NCBI RefSeq assembly: GCF_000699445.3 | Contig: NC_067198.1 | Coordinates: forward strand, 33,756,536-33,820,535 | Length of the DNA stretch: 64,000 bases | Reading direction: 5' to 3' | Source: Schistosoma haematobium | Lineage: Eukaryota > Platyhelminthes > Trematoda > Strigeidida > Schistosomatidae | Notes under the pieces: generated by a model | Database searches by the model: none | Seen by the model: only the letters and a program-made list of their open reading frames with translations | Told to the model about the DNA's origin: nothing | Part shown: piece by piece, positions 1-10,250 of the stretch | Layout: each line of letters begins with the position of its first letter | Numbering within the stretch: the stretch's first letter is position 1 | Program-made: the position numbers and the translations under genes

Positions 1-45
1 AGTGCACGTCCAGGCTTCCACTGCCAGCTACCATCATCTCAGCTT
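1..45 (+). mobile_element. Truncated Sm-alpha hammerhead-SINE, 3' part only
   Basis: The first bases read like the 3' product side of a schistosome Sm-alpha hammerhead: a GCACGTCC-type cleavage region followed by a 'ttccactgccagctacc' segment. Related segments follow the ribozyme in the fuller copies near 5.7 and 22.7 kb. The window edge cuts off the rest. No tRNA-like head or ribozyme core is visible. Confidence 0.5.
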
Positions 46-717
46 TTTTATTTTAGTCTATAGGTTCTAGGTGATAAACCTGTCGGTACAGCATTTCAAA
101 TTGCATCTTTGCATTAGTTTTGTTGAGATTTTTATATAAATAATTATAATAAATTCAAGAGAGCGAGAGCGTCTTTCTCAACTTTGTTTAGTTTTATACT
201 GGACAAATCATGAATATATTTTTTCGGCATATTCAGGAAATTCTTCATAGATTGTTTTTTTTTTAATTAAGGATTTCATGAATTAAAGTGTGTTAAAACA
301 TGTGTTCATAATTATATTATTAATTGTAATTTTAGGTCGTATGCAGTTGATGGGAAAATTTCACGAAAAAGAATGAATTCAATTTATTAACAAAACCTTG
401 TTTTCCGTGCCCTGTTTAGTTGGTTCGATGTTGAACATATGTGCTCTATAAAAATCATTCATTTACCTCTTTTGTGATTTTTGACTAACTCTCAAACAAA
501 CGTCTGTTTTATGACGAAAATGATCTGAATCGTCAAATAAAAGACTTATACCTATTTGCAATCTTAAACGGATATCTGTTCAGATGAATCTATTTCACTA
601 TCATTAACTCCGTTAATCGAATAAATCAGTTAGATAAGTCATAAAAGCTGCAAGTAAATACATTTACATGTAAAAGAAATCTGAGCGGCGTCACATTTTT
701 TTTAAATTAAGAGTTTT
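46..717. other. AT-rich non-coding stretch
   Basis: No coding region, RNA gene or clear repeat was seen. The sequence is AT-rich with short homopolymers. It lies 3' of the visible peroxidasin exons on the minus strand, so it is probably intron of that gene. Confidence 0.5.
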
Positions 718-747
718 TGAAACTAGACCACCATGGAAAACTTGGAA

Positions 748-793
748 GCACTGGACGGCCGTTTCGTCCTAGTATGGGACTCCTCAGCAGTGC
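748..793 (-). ncRNA. Hammerhead self-cleaving ribozyme, all core residues intact
   Basis: The minus strand reads GCACTG (stem I), CTGAGGAG (core, consensus CUGANGAG), a TCC/GGA stem II around a short loop, CGAAA, a self-complementary ACGG/CCGT stem III, GTC, then CAGTGC. CAGTGC pairs with the first GCACTG over all six bases. Cleavage is expected after GTC, between 754 and 753. This is the best-preserved ribozyme in the window. The layout matches the known schistosome Sm-alpha hammerhead, with different stem I and III sequences. Confidence 0.9.
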
Positions 794-821
794 GCATTCA
801 CGAACCCGCCCCCACACAGCG

Positions 822-876
822 GGATTCGAACCCAGGACCTACTGGTCTCGCGCGCGAGCACTTAACAATTAGACCA
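822..876 (-). promoter_or_regulatory. Internal pol III promoter (tRNA-like A and B boxes) of the SINE
   Basis: The minus strand has GGTTCGAATCC (B box consensus GGTTCGANNCC) at 822-832 and a tRNA-like A-box segment (TGGTCTAATTGTTAAG) at 861-876. The spacing is that of a tRNA gene. The 3' half does not fold as a full tRNA, so I read it as a SINE promoter and not a tRNA gene. Confidence 0.65.
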
Positions 877-1157
877 CTGAGCCGGCATCTGACGGTGTTA
901 ATATCCAACTTCAACCAATCAACGAAGTTGGGCCACTGTATACCATTGTCTTAAGTGAGCTGATACCTCACAACAGACCTGGTTGAACTCCACTGGTGAC
1001 GGCTTTTTACTAGAACTCCAGGAGTATCTCTTGAAGTCAGTCACCAGTGAGCAGATGATTATTATCAGAAGGAGTTTGTGGAGATTTGAGAAATTTTACT
1101 GGTTGAAATCATGAGTCATTTGAAGCTAGACCACCATGGATAACCTGGAAGCACTGG

Positions 1158-1433
1158 TATACGGTGGCGCAACTTCGTGGATTGGTTGAAGTTAGACATT
1201 AACACCGTTGGATACCGGCTCAGTAGTCCAATGGTTAAGTGCTCGCGCGCGAAGCCAGTGGGTCCTGGGTTCGAATGCCGCGGGGTGCGAGGTCGTGGAT
1301 GCGCACTGCTGAGAAGTCCCATGTTGGGACGAAACGGCCTTCCAGTGCTTCCAGGTTTTCCATGGTGGTCTAGCTTCAACTAACTCATGACTTCAATCTG
1401 TGAAATTTCTAAAATCTCCACAAACCCCTTCTG
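1158..1433 (+). mobile_element. Hammerhead-SINE, 5'-truncated, head-to-head with the previous copy
   Basis: The copy starts inside the unique segment. It continues through a tRNA-like head (B box GGTTCGAATGC near 1268-1280), a mutated hammerhead at 1303-1348 and a tail ending CCCCTTCTG. In the ribozyme the core reads CTGAGAAG, so catalytic G8 is replaced by A, and the cleavage triplet is TTC in place of GTC. Self-cleavage is therefore unlikely. An inverted tail (1067-1157) is joined directly to the truncated body, a layout seen again at 18.8, 24.1 and 31.7 kb. Confidence 0.75.
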
Positions 1434-3000
1434 TTAGTTTTTGAAACATCAGTCTCAATGTATAAAAACAGATGTATCTTGAAATACACTATACCTGTTA
1501 CTAACAACAAGTCAACTCAATATAGGGACTTACGTGTAAATAGTTACCATTATCTTCTTACCTATATAAATTAGTTGCTCACATTAATATTATTATTATT
1601 ATTATTCCACCTCATTATTTATTCACTGTTTTTAAAACACTTCCAGTCTTAAGGATAATGATAACAAGTTAAATCATGTAGGTGATTATCATAAACTAGT
1701 AGCTTTAAATCAAGTATAATTCCAATAAAAAATTTCGTTGAACATTGGATCATCTTCAAATTATTGCATGTAAAACATTCCAATAGAAATATATGACCTA
1801 ATTTAAATGTATCACATGATTTCATCATATGATCTAGAACAGTTCTTTAATTTTGATCATTTTTCTTGTCGACTAAGACCAATCAAAATTATCATGATGA
1901 AAGTGTCCAAATTCTATTTTAAATAAATTCTTTTGTATTCTCATTCTTAAAATATATCCATGTTTTTCGAGGTCAAAAAGAACTTGTTTAAAAAGCATAT
2001 ATAAATGAAACATTGACTGATGGAGTATTGTATTGATTGCTTGAGTCTTCCTATTGGATTTGATCAGTCTGTCATTGGCATATATGCAACCTGTACGGAT
2101 TGTCTCGATATTGCCTTCAGTTACAAGCATCATAAACTGAAATGATGGTGATTGTCAATGGAATCCAGAATATTGTAATATTAATATTATTAATGTCTTT
2201 TTTTCTCATCCGATGTGACGAAAACAAAGTCATTCATTTATAGAAAATTATGATATAAAATTAGATGCACGTTTACATGATTCTGTGGAGAAATAACCTA
2301 AACGGTAGGTAAGATATTCGGTTCTCAACTATATGACTATATGATCAAACGATCTCTATGACTTTTGATGTTGGGAACTAAGTGGTACCATGATAGTCAT
2401 CATCTTCAGTACAATAATACTAATTATCATTGTGTATAGTTCAGTTTATCTAAGTTCTTTATTTTCAAAACAACATTAAAGTAATCCACCTACTCCTATG
2501 TTTATTAATATCTTGTAAGACTGAATGTTGTATTTTGAAAGATTGACTAACAGCGGTCATAAACTATTGATTCATAGTTGGACTACATAAAATAGATAGG
2601 AAAAAATATATACTTCACAGATGACTTTCGATTTTTATCAAGAACTTTCATCAAATACACGGTGTTGGTCATTATCGACACTGTATATAATTAAAATGGT
2701 AACTGCCAAATGTTTCGACAGTAATGTTAGCACATTTCATAGGCTGTTTGGAATACAGTAAAACACTTTTCTTTTAATTGAGATCATGAACCAATTGATG
2801 TTAGAACACCATTGAAAACCTGGGAGCACTTTTCTTTTAATTCATTATGAGTAATACATATTCTCATACAACCTGGATCAGTTTCACAGGTCATATCTTT
2901 TTATGAGCAATTTTTGAACACTCATCTCTTATGAACATTAGTATTCTATTCAATAGGATTAAAATCAAACAGATTTTTTAATTATAAATATTCGACTTAC
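1434..3000. other. Intron/flank of the peroxidasin gene
   Basis: No peroxidase-domain exon could be found on the minus strand, although the upstream exon ends in mid-domain at 3001. The stretch is AT-rich with a short (ATT)n run near 1589-1606. Around 2803-2830 a decayed fragment resembles the inverted tail of the hammerhead-SINE (a 'cattgaaaacctgggagcac' motif). The next peroxidasin exon must lie further left, off the window. Confidence 0.55.
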
Positions 3001-4253
3001 GTATTGCTTAGCTCAACCATCAAAGATGCATTGCCCAATAGTTCGCGAGAAACTAATCGAGCAGATGGTTTAGGATATCCAAAATATAATTTTGTAGAAG
3101 ACCATCCAATTGGCGTATTCATACCATTTTCATATTTTGGTGGTAATAAACGTCTGAATGGTACCAATGCGGCACCCCACCTAGGATGATTTAAATTATT
3201 ACATGTACCATCAATCGAACGATAGCGTAAATGAAAACACAATTGTCTTGAACATGGATCTACTTGTTGAGCACTTTGACAGCCTGATAATTGAGCTATT
3301 ATAGCCAATTGATCTGTATTCAGTTCAACACCTAATGTATCACGTGAATTTGGATCAATCTCATCATAATCTTTAAATTCATCCGGCATTATATCAGTTT
3401 TGTTAAATTCAAAATGTTTTTGATTTCTTTGACGTAAGATGCTGGTCACTTCATCGATTGCTGCCTCATAAACTTCAGCTGCTTTAGCTAATTCAAGTGC
3501 TGCACGATTTGGTTGTCGAAATAATGAAGCAATATCTGCAGACGATCTTCTCCGACCTGTATCTCTTAAACGATCAGCTGTTTTGCGAATAGCTGTTTCA
3601 ATACGTCTACGTGCTTTTTCTATTATTTCTTTGACAAGACCATCACCATCATTGGGTTTAGAATTTGATGAATCATGATTTATATCTTCATTTTCAATTG
3701 TCCCATCATAAGTTTCAGAACCGGATGATACATGATGAGCACCATCAGACAGAACACGAATTACTGTAGAAACACGTGCTGAACCTAACCTGTTTGCTAC
3801 ATAACATATATATCTACCATGTGCATCTTCGGTGGTCACATTTCGAACTAATAATACACTCATTGTTTCTGTTTTCTCATTTTCAGCTAGAATATATTGA
3901 TCTGTTGAATAAATACTCAAATTATTTTGAAATTGGAATTGTAATGAATCTATTTCTGTACTATGACTACGTACAATATATCGGCCACCTGTAACTAACT
4001 GTAATGGTAAACTGTCCTTTTGCCATACCCATGATATATAAGGTTTTGGTAAACCTTTCGCTGTACAACGTAAATCCATAACTGAATGTTCTGCTACAGA
4101 GTTATCATCAGCTGGTGGAGCTTCAATTATTGTTGGTTTTGTTGGTTGGATTAGTTGAAGAATACCTTCTGATGTAACAACACCATATGAGTTAGATAAT
4201 ACACAGATATAACTGCCCTCATGATAATCATGAGCCTCGGTAATTTCTAGAAT
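3001..4253 (-). CDS. PXDN: Peroxidasin, exon with Ig domains and start of the peroxidase domain
   Basis: This exon opens after a TTCATAG acceptor and ends at a GTAAGT donor (2995-3000). It is 1253 nt, in phase 0 and out phase 2. It encodes the end of one Ig domain ([14 protein letters not shown]), a second Ig domain ([13 protein letters not shown] to [15 protein letters not shown]), a basic, probably helical linker, and the entry to the animal haem peroxidase domain ([20 protein letters not shown], then [11 protein letters not shown]). That last segment is characteristic of peroxidasins, secreted enzymes that form sulfilimine cross-links in collagen IV of basement membranes. The distal-haem His and other catalytic residues are not in the window, so activity cannot be judged. 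Confidence 0.85.
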
Positions 4254-4560
4254 CTATGAAATGACAAAAGAAACAGACTGAAATGAAATCGTCTATTTAA
4301 CTGAACTTCAGTTTTATTTTGAATAGAAATTCACAAGTAACTAAACTAATTACTGACTAAACATACAATTCTATCGACTAGTATATATATATTATTAATG
4401 CCTTTATTCAATATTATATTTTGGCACAATATATAATTCTCAGCACAGAGTATTTCAACAAGTTTCTTACACACAAAAAACAAAGACGAAAAAAATGAAA
4501 AAAAGGTTTTAAAAAAAATCTGAAAGAACTGTATAACTTTTCAAATTAGAGACATGTTAA
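4254..4560. other. Peroxidasin intron, AT-rich
   Basis: This is intron between the two visible peroxidasin exons. There is a short TA run near 4381-4391. I see nothing else before the LINE remnant. Confidence 0.5.
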
Positions 4561-5110
4561 GAATGCAGGTTATCGACTAGGTTAACTCTAACAACCTGTT
4601 CGTCTCAGAGTATATTTGGTAGGTAAGGTATTATAGAACATTTATGACTTTGCTTATGTGCATGGATTTTAATGTATTTACGTCTTGTTCTACCAGAAGG
4701 TACACAAGGAGAATGATACAAATGAAGGCAATGTTTAGTATCTGATAAGATAACACCTGCCAGGAGTTTGCATGACTTTAGATGTCTATTCACAACCATA
4801 TTAATTATTACATTGAAAGATTCATTACACACCTTGCTAACTGCCTTCATCACTCTTCGCAATACAGCAAAGTCTTTTCTCAAAAGGCCGGGAAAGGATA
4901 ATGGAGAACAGTAAAGAATAATAGGTAATATGCAATAATTGACAAATTGTAAGAGTAAATGACGAGTAATCCCAAGAGCATGCAATCTCTTTAAGTAGTA
5001 AGTCAGACGGAAGACCTTCTTCGATAACAATATCAGCCAACTTTAAATCGTTAGTAAGAAAAATATAAGTCATTTTGATTACTGAAATACGAACAGTCAT
5101 CATCAGTGTT
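4561..5110 (-). mobile_element. Non-LTR retrotransposon remnant, C-terminal end of the RT ORF
   Basis: The minus frame from 5030 to 4605 reads as the C-terminal part of a LINE polymerase. It has a 'RLTYYLKRLHALGITRHLL' segment, then ILPIILYCSP, a KDFAVLRRVMKAVSKVC segment and, near the end, CVPSGRTRRKY and SIIPYLPNIL. Such 'thumb plus tail' segments follow the catalytic palm in CR1/RTE-type elements. No palm motif, endonuclease or 3' tail repeat remains. It is a short dead fragment in the peroxidasin intron. Confidence 0.65.
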
Positions 5111-5348
5111 AATTGTAGCTATTGGTTTTCTTAAAATAAAATCTCTTTCTCAACGTATATTCATCAGATATTCAAATGATTTAGGTACAGACTACTTGTA
5201 GTTGAAATTTTTTTGAATTATTACATCAAATGTGACTAGAAGTAGCGACAAACTGTGATTAAAAGTTGTAGGATACACAGAAAACGCTATGCCGAAAACG
5301 GACACTGAAAATGACTTCATTATAATTTTTCGTACTTTTCAGAGTTTA

Positions 5349-5519
5349 CTATAGTTTTACTGATAAGTGGGTAACTTGATATTAACCAAGACTTGATAAA
5401 GTTACTTGATAGCTGACAGTAGAATTCAAGATCACTATTCTCTATTATTTAGAACTATAGGTATTTGGTTTATTAGTCTCGGTTAATATCAAGTTACCTG
5501 CTTATTAATGGGACTATAA
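5349..5519. repeat. Small foldback repeat (inverted arms of about 44 bp)
   Basis: The arm at 5349-5392 and the arm at 5476-5519 are reverse complements with few mismatches. The best core is GGTAACTTGATATTAACC against GGTTAATATCAAGTTACC. The spacer is about 83 bp. No coding sequence is present. It may be a minimal foldback or MITE-like insertion in the intron. Confidence 0.6.
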
Positions 5520-5667
5520 TAAAACCAATATATTTGTAACAATGTAAATAGTTGATAAATCATAAATAGAACATGATGTTTACTGATAAACACCATCAAA
5601 TAAATTGATTAAAATTTGGAGAAACATATCACTGAACAATTTAAAGAACAAACTTAAACCTATGAGC

Positions 5668-6060
5668 AAAAATGAATAGTGGCTAGCAGTGGAATCCAGG
5701 AAGCACGTTTCGTCCTATTTGGGACTCGTCAGCTGAAGGCACCTGCATCTCAGAGTTGACGTTCACTTTGGGACTCGAACCCAGTACCACTCGCTTCAAA
5801 CGCCATCGCGTTATTCACTCAGCTACTGAGTCCTCATAGACACTTGCTTGTGCAATGGGGTGAATTTAAATTCACTTGATATTGTTTTTGCTTGCCACTA
5901 TCCATCTTTGCTCATAAAAGCTTGTGCATTAAGGTAATATCGAGGTAAACGCACAGCATGCACATGTGCCAATAACTGACTGATCAATTGCAGTCCTAAA
6001 CCTCAATGGGAAGATACAAGCAAAATCAATACCAAGTGAAACCTAAACCTAATTTGGATG
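5668..6060 (-). mobile_element. Sm-alpha hammerhead-SINE, composite (minus unit fused to plus-oriented piece)
   Basis: The minus-strand unit runs from about 5900 down to 5668: tRNA-like head (B box GGTTCGAGTCC near 5768-5780), then a hammerhead at 5694-5738. At about 5895 it is joined to a piece in plus orientation ('gccactatccatctttgct', then 'ggtaatatcgagg') that normally follows the ribozyme. This is again an inverted cleavage-proximal tail next to a body, as in the other SINE family. Confidence 0.7.
5694..5738 (-). ncRNA. Hammerhead ribozyme, Sm-alpha type, slightly decayed
   Basis: The minus strand has CTGACGAG, a TCC/GGA stem II with a CAAATA-type loop, and CGAAAC, as in the classic schistosome hammerhead. 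Stem I pairs CTTCAG with CTGGAT mainly through G-C, A-U and one G-U pair. The cleavage triplet is TTC in place of GTC, and stem III is weakened (ACGTGCTT). Core residues are intact, so slow cleavage is possible. Confidence 0.7.
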
Positions 6061-7455
6061 CTCAAATTACTATTCACAGACTGATAATGTGTCAGTTACT
6101 AATCATTTTATCAGCATCTTGCCAAATAACCATAACTTTTGCATACACTTAACTCAAAAACTACAAATAGTAAATATTAATGGCAACACTACACCAATAC
6201 TAATCATAATAAGGGAGAAAACAAAAAGTCTATGAGTTAGATTCGGATTCATGAGTTAATATATGACTAGATAACAAAGGTTTTGACTCATTTAATATCA
6301 CACTGAATCATACTTGCCAATAAATTGTTTTCATTTTTTTTCCGACCTTATCCCTGAATAAAACCTACTATGATGGGTGACATTTATTCTTACTTAAAGC
6401 AGGAATAGCAACTACATAAGTAACCAATTTCAAATTTATAGTTTACATAAATAAATGATCACATGTCAAAACAATAATTCAAACACTCATCCAACTTTTG
6501 TCACTTGATGTTTCGCCACATCAGTGATTATCTCAATAGCATATCTTAATTATATCTACTAATATTTAAACACTATTCTGTTTCATCAGTGATCCTACAT
6601 TAAGAAACTAATTTTATCTGATCGGAAATTTACTAACGAGCTTACCAAGTAAAATACCTTATTATTCAGATAACCTTTGTTTTAATGAATGGTAATTTCT
6701 AATTTGTTTTATCTTTTGACATTTATCAGTCAAGTTTATTTGAACATACAAATTGTTGTTGTTTTCTACGGGATGAGATTGTTTAGCCTATACACAACTC
6801 TCTTCCTTTATCCAGGCTTGCGATCGGCAGTAACTCTATACAGTATTATTATTATTCGAGTGAGATCAAAAACAGTTCAGTGAAGTAAACTTTCTTTTAG
6901 TGACCATGATTTATTAAAGCTGTATAGTTCAAATTTAAATGAATATACACATTTACAGCAAACTAATTAAAACAAATAGTTTATCATTAATAAATTATTC
7001 AAGAAAGTAAGATTACTGTAAAGTCTAATCGATCAAAGTAAGGATACTTTTTTAGTGGATTTCAAAGCATTACTCCACCTTTTTCATCCAAACAAGACAG
7101 CAAATCGATAGGAAACTGAATACTTTAACATCTCGTCAACTGCGATGAAATACATTCAATATAGTCGTTGCTTAGATGAAATTAGAAACCAGAACAAATA
7201 GTTTAGAATTTTTATTCTGATTAATGAAACCCGACCCAAAGTCTTAGCTCAGAAACAATATATGTCAAGTCTTCATGATGTAATCTCCAACTCAGATTTT
7301 AAATTTAGCCATAAAACTTGGTTTAATTGATTTAAATCTACATGATCACAGAATTTGCCATCATTAATTATGATAATGTTATAACATACTTCAAGTAAAA
7401 TTACTAGTTGCATTATAAAAATATAATTTTATCTGTAAAAAAGACTTTTACTTAC
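6061..7455. other. Peroxidasin intron, mostly featureless
   Basis: Apart from the SR2-like 5' fragment at 6763-6836, I see only AT-rich intron. No exon bridging the first and second Ig halves is recognisable. The flanking exons join in phase 0, so a bridging exon is not required. Confidence 0.45.
6763..6836 (-). mobile_element. SR2-like 5'-UTR fragment
   Basis: The reverse complement aligns with the 5' leader of the long SR2-like element at 42.5 kb. Shared blocks include the 'actgccg-tc-caagcc-ggataaagga' region and CATCCCGTAGAAA. Only this 5' piece is present, so it was probably left by a larger deleted insertion. Confidence 0.6.
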
Positions 7456-8538
7456 TTGTCGTCTTCTATAGAGCCTTATATAACGTGTAGCTTTAACCGG
7501 TAAAATCCATGTGATTTGACTAGGAACACCTGATTCCCCTCTACATATAAATCTGGCTACTTCCCCAGCCACTACTTTAACATTTTGCAGTTGAACAACT
7601 ATAGTTGGTGCTTTGTTCTCAGGATTATCTGGATTGTTTTGCACAGGATTATTATTAATAAGATCATTTGAAGTTGGATCATTTGTTTCGTAATTACTAT
7701 CTGATACAGTCAGCAATTGAGGTGTCTTTCCACCAAAATCTTGTCTTGGACAATGTGGCCATGGCCAATGGCCAAATAATTGTTGATAAGGTTCTGAATA
7801 AAGTACCTTATTTCTGTCTGCATTACTTATTGCTTGATAGCCTAGTAAACGTGTTTGATTTACTAGAGTACGAAGGCGACCGGCTAAATCTGATAGTCTA
7901 ATATTGCGTACTTGTGGTGGACTATGACAAGTGACTCTTGATGATTTTGATTCCACGTACATAAGCGATAATGAAAAATCAACTAATTCACAAGGACAAT
8001 GAATTGGATTATTACCAAGTGATAAACGCTTTAGATAAATTAAACCTTCCACTGAAAATGGTATATGTTTTAGCTGATTGTTTGACAAGTCTAATTCTTC
8101 TAATGCATACACTGGTGTAAATACATCTTGTGGTAAATAAGCCAGACGATTTGAACGTAACACTAAAACTTTAAGCATTGGCATACCAATAAATGCTTCA
8201 ACTGATATCCATACAATTTGATTTGAATATAATTCTAAACGTAACAAATCTAAATGTCCTTCAAATGATGCTTTCTCTAAACGCATAATTGAATTTTCTA
8301 CAATTGTTAAATACTCAAGAACTCCACCATCTGAACTAGGTACAATAGTTGGTAATCGTGGTATAGTTCGAAAACCAACATTTTGACAACGTATTGTTTG
8401 TCCCATACATGAACATCTTTTAGGACATTCATCACTTGTAATCAACTTGAATTGAATTGATAATAGAATAGAATAATAGAATATGATAAGAAACATTGTT
8501 AAATTTCTTTGATTGATTCTAGAATGTATAATCATCAA
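7456..8538 (-). CDS. PXDN: Peroxidasin, first coding exon (signal peptide, LRRs, start of Ig)
   Basis: The exon is 1083 nt (361 codons) and ends in phase 0 at a GTAAGT donor (7450-7455). The N terminus has a hydrophobic segment (about residues 15-34, MFLIIFYYSILLSIQF) consistent with a secretory signal. Met1 or Met15 could be the start. Next come a cysteine cluster typical of an LRR N-cap (CPKRCSC at about 38-44), several LRRs at about 73-175 (for example LEELDLSNNQLKHIP), an LRR C-cap (NPIHCPCEL and later cysteines), a polar spacer, and the first half of an Ig domain (VARFICRGESGVPSQITW). LRR plus Ig plus the peroxidase entry in the next exon defines peroxidasin. Minus-strand gene; 5' UTR not resolved. 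Confidence 0.85.
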
Positions 8539-8590
8539 TTGAATATTACATAGAATAATAAAAATGAAATATTTTCAATCCATTGTCCGG

Positions 8591-8593
<3 letters not shown>

Positions 8594-8664
<71 letters not shown>

Positions 8665-8680
8665 ATAGATAGATAGATAT
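8594..8680. repeat. (TA)n microsatellite followed by (GATA)n
   Basis: There are about 34 TA units (8594-8662), then about four GATA units. The tract starts 56 bp upstream of the first peroxidasin ATG, in the 5' UTR or promoter-proximal region on the minus strand. Such long TA tracts vary in length between individuals. Confidence 0.95.
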
Positions 8681-8903
8681 TCCTCATGTAAATATGTATT
8701 TTGTTTAAAACAATTATCACATAGATTTGTTTATAATTCATTCCATAATGAAATCCAGTTTCATATTATAAATAAACTAGTAGTTTTGAGATATTTCAAT
8801 TATGAAATTAATGTGAATAGATTTTACTATAAAATACACATCATTCGAAAGTATTAAAAGTATCAATTGTATATTAATCTAATTTTATTCATCTATAAAC
8901 GTT

Positions 8904-9022
8904 TGTTTTGTTGTTATTGTTGTCGCTGTTGTTGTTGTTGTTGCTGTAGGCGGTGGTGGTGGTGTTGGTGTTGTTGTTGATGTTGGTGGTGGTGGTATTG
9001 GTATTGTTGTTGTTGTTGTTGT
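8904..9022 (+). repeat. GTT/GGT trinucleotide-rich low-complexity tract
   Basis: The plus strand is almost purely G and T in triplets (GTT, GGT, GCT), ending in (GTT)n before GTGAGATAC. On the minus strand it would read as Asn/Thr/Gln-type triplets, but no exon structure surrounds it. Confidence 0.9.
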
Positions 9023-9453
9023 GAGATACATTAATGAGTAATATGTTTTTAAGTGTTTTTCATGAAACTTTTCTAAAATGATTTAATTCCTACTAAGTAA
9101 TTAAGGTCAAATTGGTATATTATAATAACTATGGATTAATTAATAAGTTAATTATTATAATAATGAATAATATTTCATACAAATTGAATTAATATTAATG
9201 AATAAAATTGTAATTTAGAATGTTGGTTCAGTGATGAATGAACTCGATTTTCAAATGTTAAGTAGTAAGTTTGAACTTCGTTACACTTACTACTTTCTGG
9301 ACAGCTGGATAACATCAGTACTTAACATATGAACACTGAGACTCATAGTCAAATCTATGAATATATAATTAGTAAATATGTTGTATTAACAACTTACAGA
9401 TTAAATATAAAGTTTTTTTTTGTTGTTTATTTGAAGTTATTTGCCAAACTCTG
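9023..9453. other. AT-rich intergenic DNA
   Basis: No gene or recognised repeat was seen. It lies upstream of the peroxidasin 5' end. Confidence 0.5.
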
Positions 9454-9930
9454 TGTTATATCCCGATGAGAATAATGAATGGTAACTTTTGGGATCCATT
9501 TATGAATCAATATTATACGTATATTTGTTAAGTAAATAAACTGTTCATATCCGTGTTCCTCTTATCATAAAATTTATTTTGACCTATGGACTATAATTAT
9601 ATTATTTACAATTCTTGAGTTATGCCCAGTCTATTAATTACCACCTCCCACATTCACAGACACATTTGGCTAATTCTTGTACAAATGTTGTTCTATATTT
9701 TATGGTACGATGTGGTCTGTTTGTTTCGTATATAAACTCGGTGTGTTTGAAATAAATGATTCATATCGTAGATTTTGAGATTGGTGTTCTAGACTTAACT
9801 GTCTGGGTTAGGCGGGAAGCAGGACCGATAAGAACTCTAGACTGCTCGTACTTGTTTTATGCGTCATTGGTCCGGTTGATAATTCACTGTTCTCCAATTG
9901 AAGGTATCATTACGTTTTGCATTATTAGAA
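9454..9930 (+). mobile_element. Solo LTR of a retrotransposon, diverged copy
   Basis: The copy starts TGTTATATCCCGATGAG. It is the reverse complement of the solo LTR at 29.5 kb over nearly its whole length, with shared blocks such as TTTATTTTGACCTATG-like and 'gggttaggcgggaagcagga'. In this orientation there is a TATAAA followed by AATAAA, about 210 bp before the end, which suggests plus is the sense strand. The right end is decayed, so the boundary is approximate. No internal retroviral-like coding region is adjacent. Confidence 0.65.
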
Positions 9931-10094
9931 CAAAGGGCACAAGTTACAACAGTCTCAGTAATGGTTTTGAAGAAATGAAAGCAGTTTTAAGGATATATGG
10001 TTCAATATATTTTTTTAATGATTGCAAGGGGTTTTCGGTAATTGTTAAATATCATTTTTTTTCATCATGTAAAGACATTATTTATACAACCACT

Positions 10095-10250
10095 GAAAAT
10101 CAGGTTGCACTAGACAGATGCCTCGTTTTAGTATGGGACTCTTCAGCAGTGAACATTCATGACCTCGTCGTAGATTGACCACTAAATATTCCGGCCCCAC
10201 GGAAACCGCTTGAATTTTAGGCCACTGAGTGTTCACCTACTGGTCTACAT
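10095..10250 (-). mobile_element. Decayed hammerhead-SINE
   Basis: The minus strand keeps CACTGCTGAAGAGTCCCATACT from the ribozyme (about 10107-10152). Stem II, the GAAA box and the GTC site are mutated, so it is not a functional hammerhead. The tRNA-like B box is lost, but a GGCCACTGAG-like head fragment remains near 10221. Confidence 0.55.

Larger units (their letters stand above)
718..1157 (-). mobile_element. Hammerhead-SINE (retrozyme-like), monomer plus partial second tail
   Basis: Read on the minus strand, the copy starts at 1157/1156 with CAGTGC, the bases just after the hammerhead cleavage site. It then has a tail of about 95 nt, a unique segment of about 190 nt, a tRNA-like pol III head (B box near 822-832, A box near 861-876) and an intact hammerhead at 748-793. 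It runs past the cleavage site into a second truncated tail. From 1156 to the cleavage site between 754 and 753 is 403 nt, one monomer of a self-cleaving transcript. Such elements are non-autonomous and are presumed to be mobilised by LINE machinery. A second copy abuts it head-to-head at 1158. Confidence 0.8.

Noticed and set aside
733..954. 73-codon frame over the hammerhead-SINE as a small protein gene
   Set aside because: It is the antisense translation of the ribozyme and tRNA-like head. Similar frames occur at every SINE copy (for example near 1.2 and 18.8 kb).
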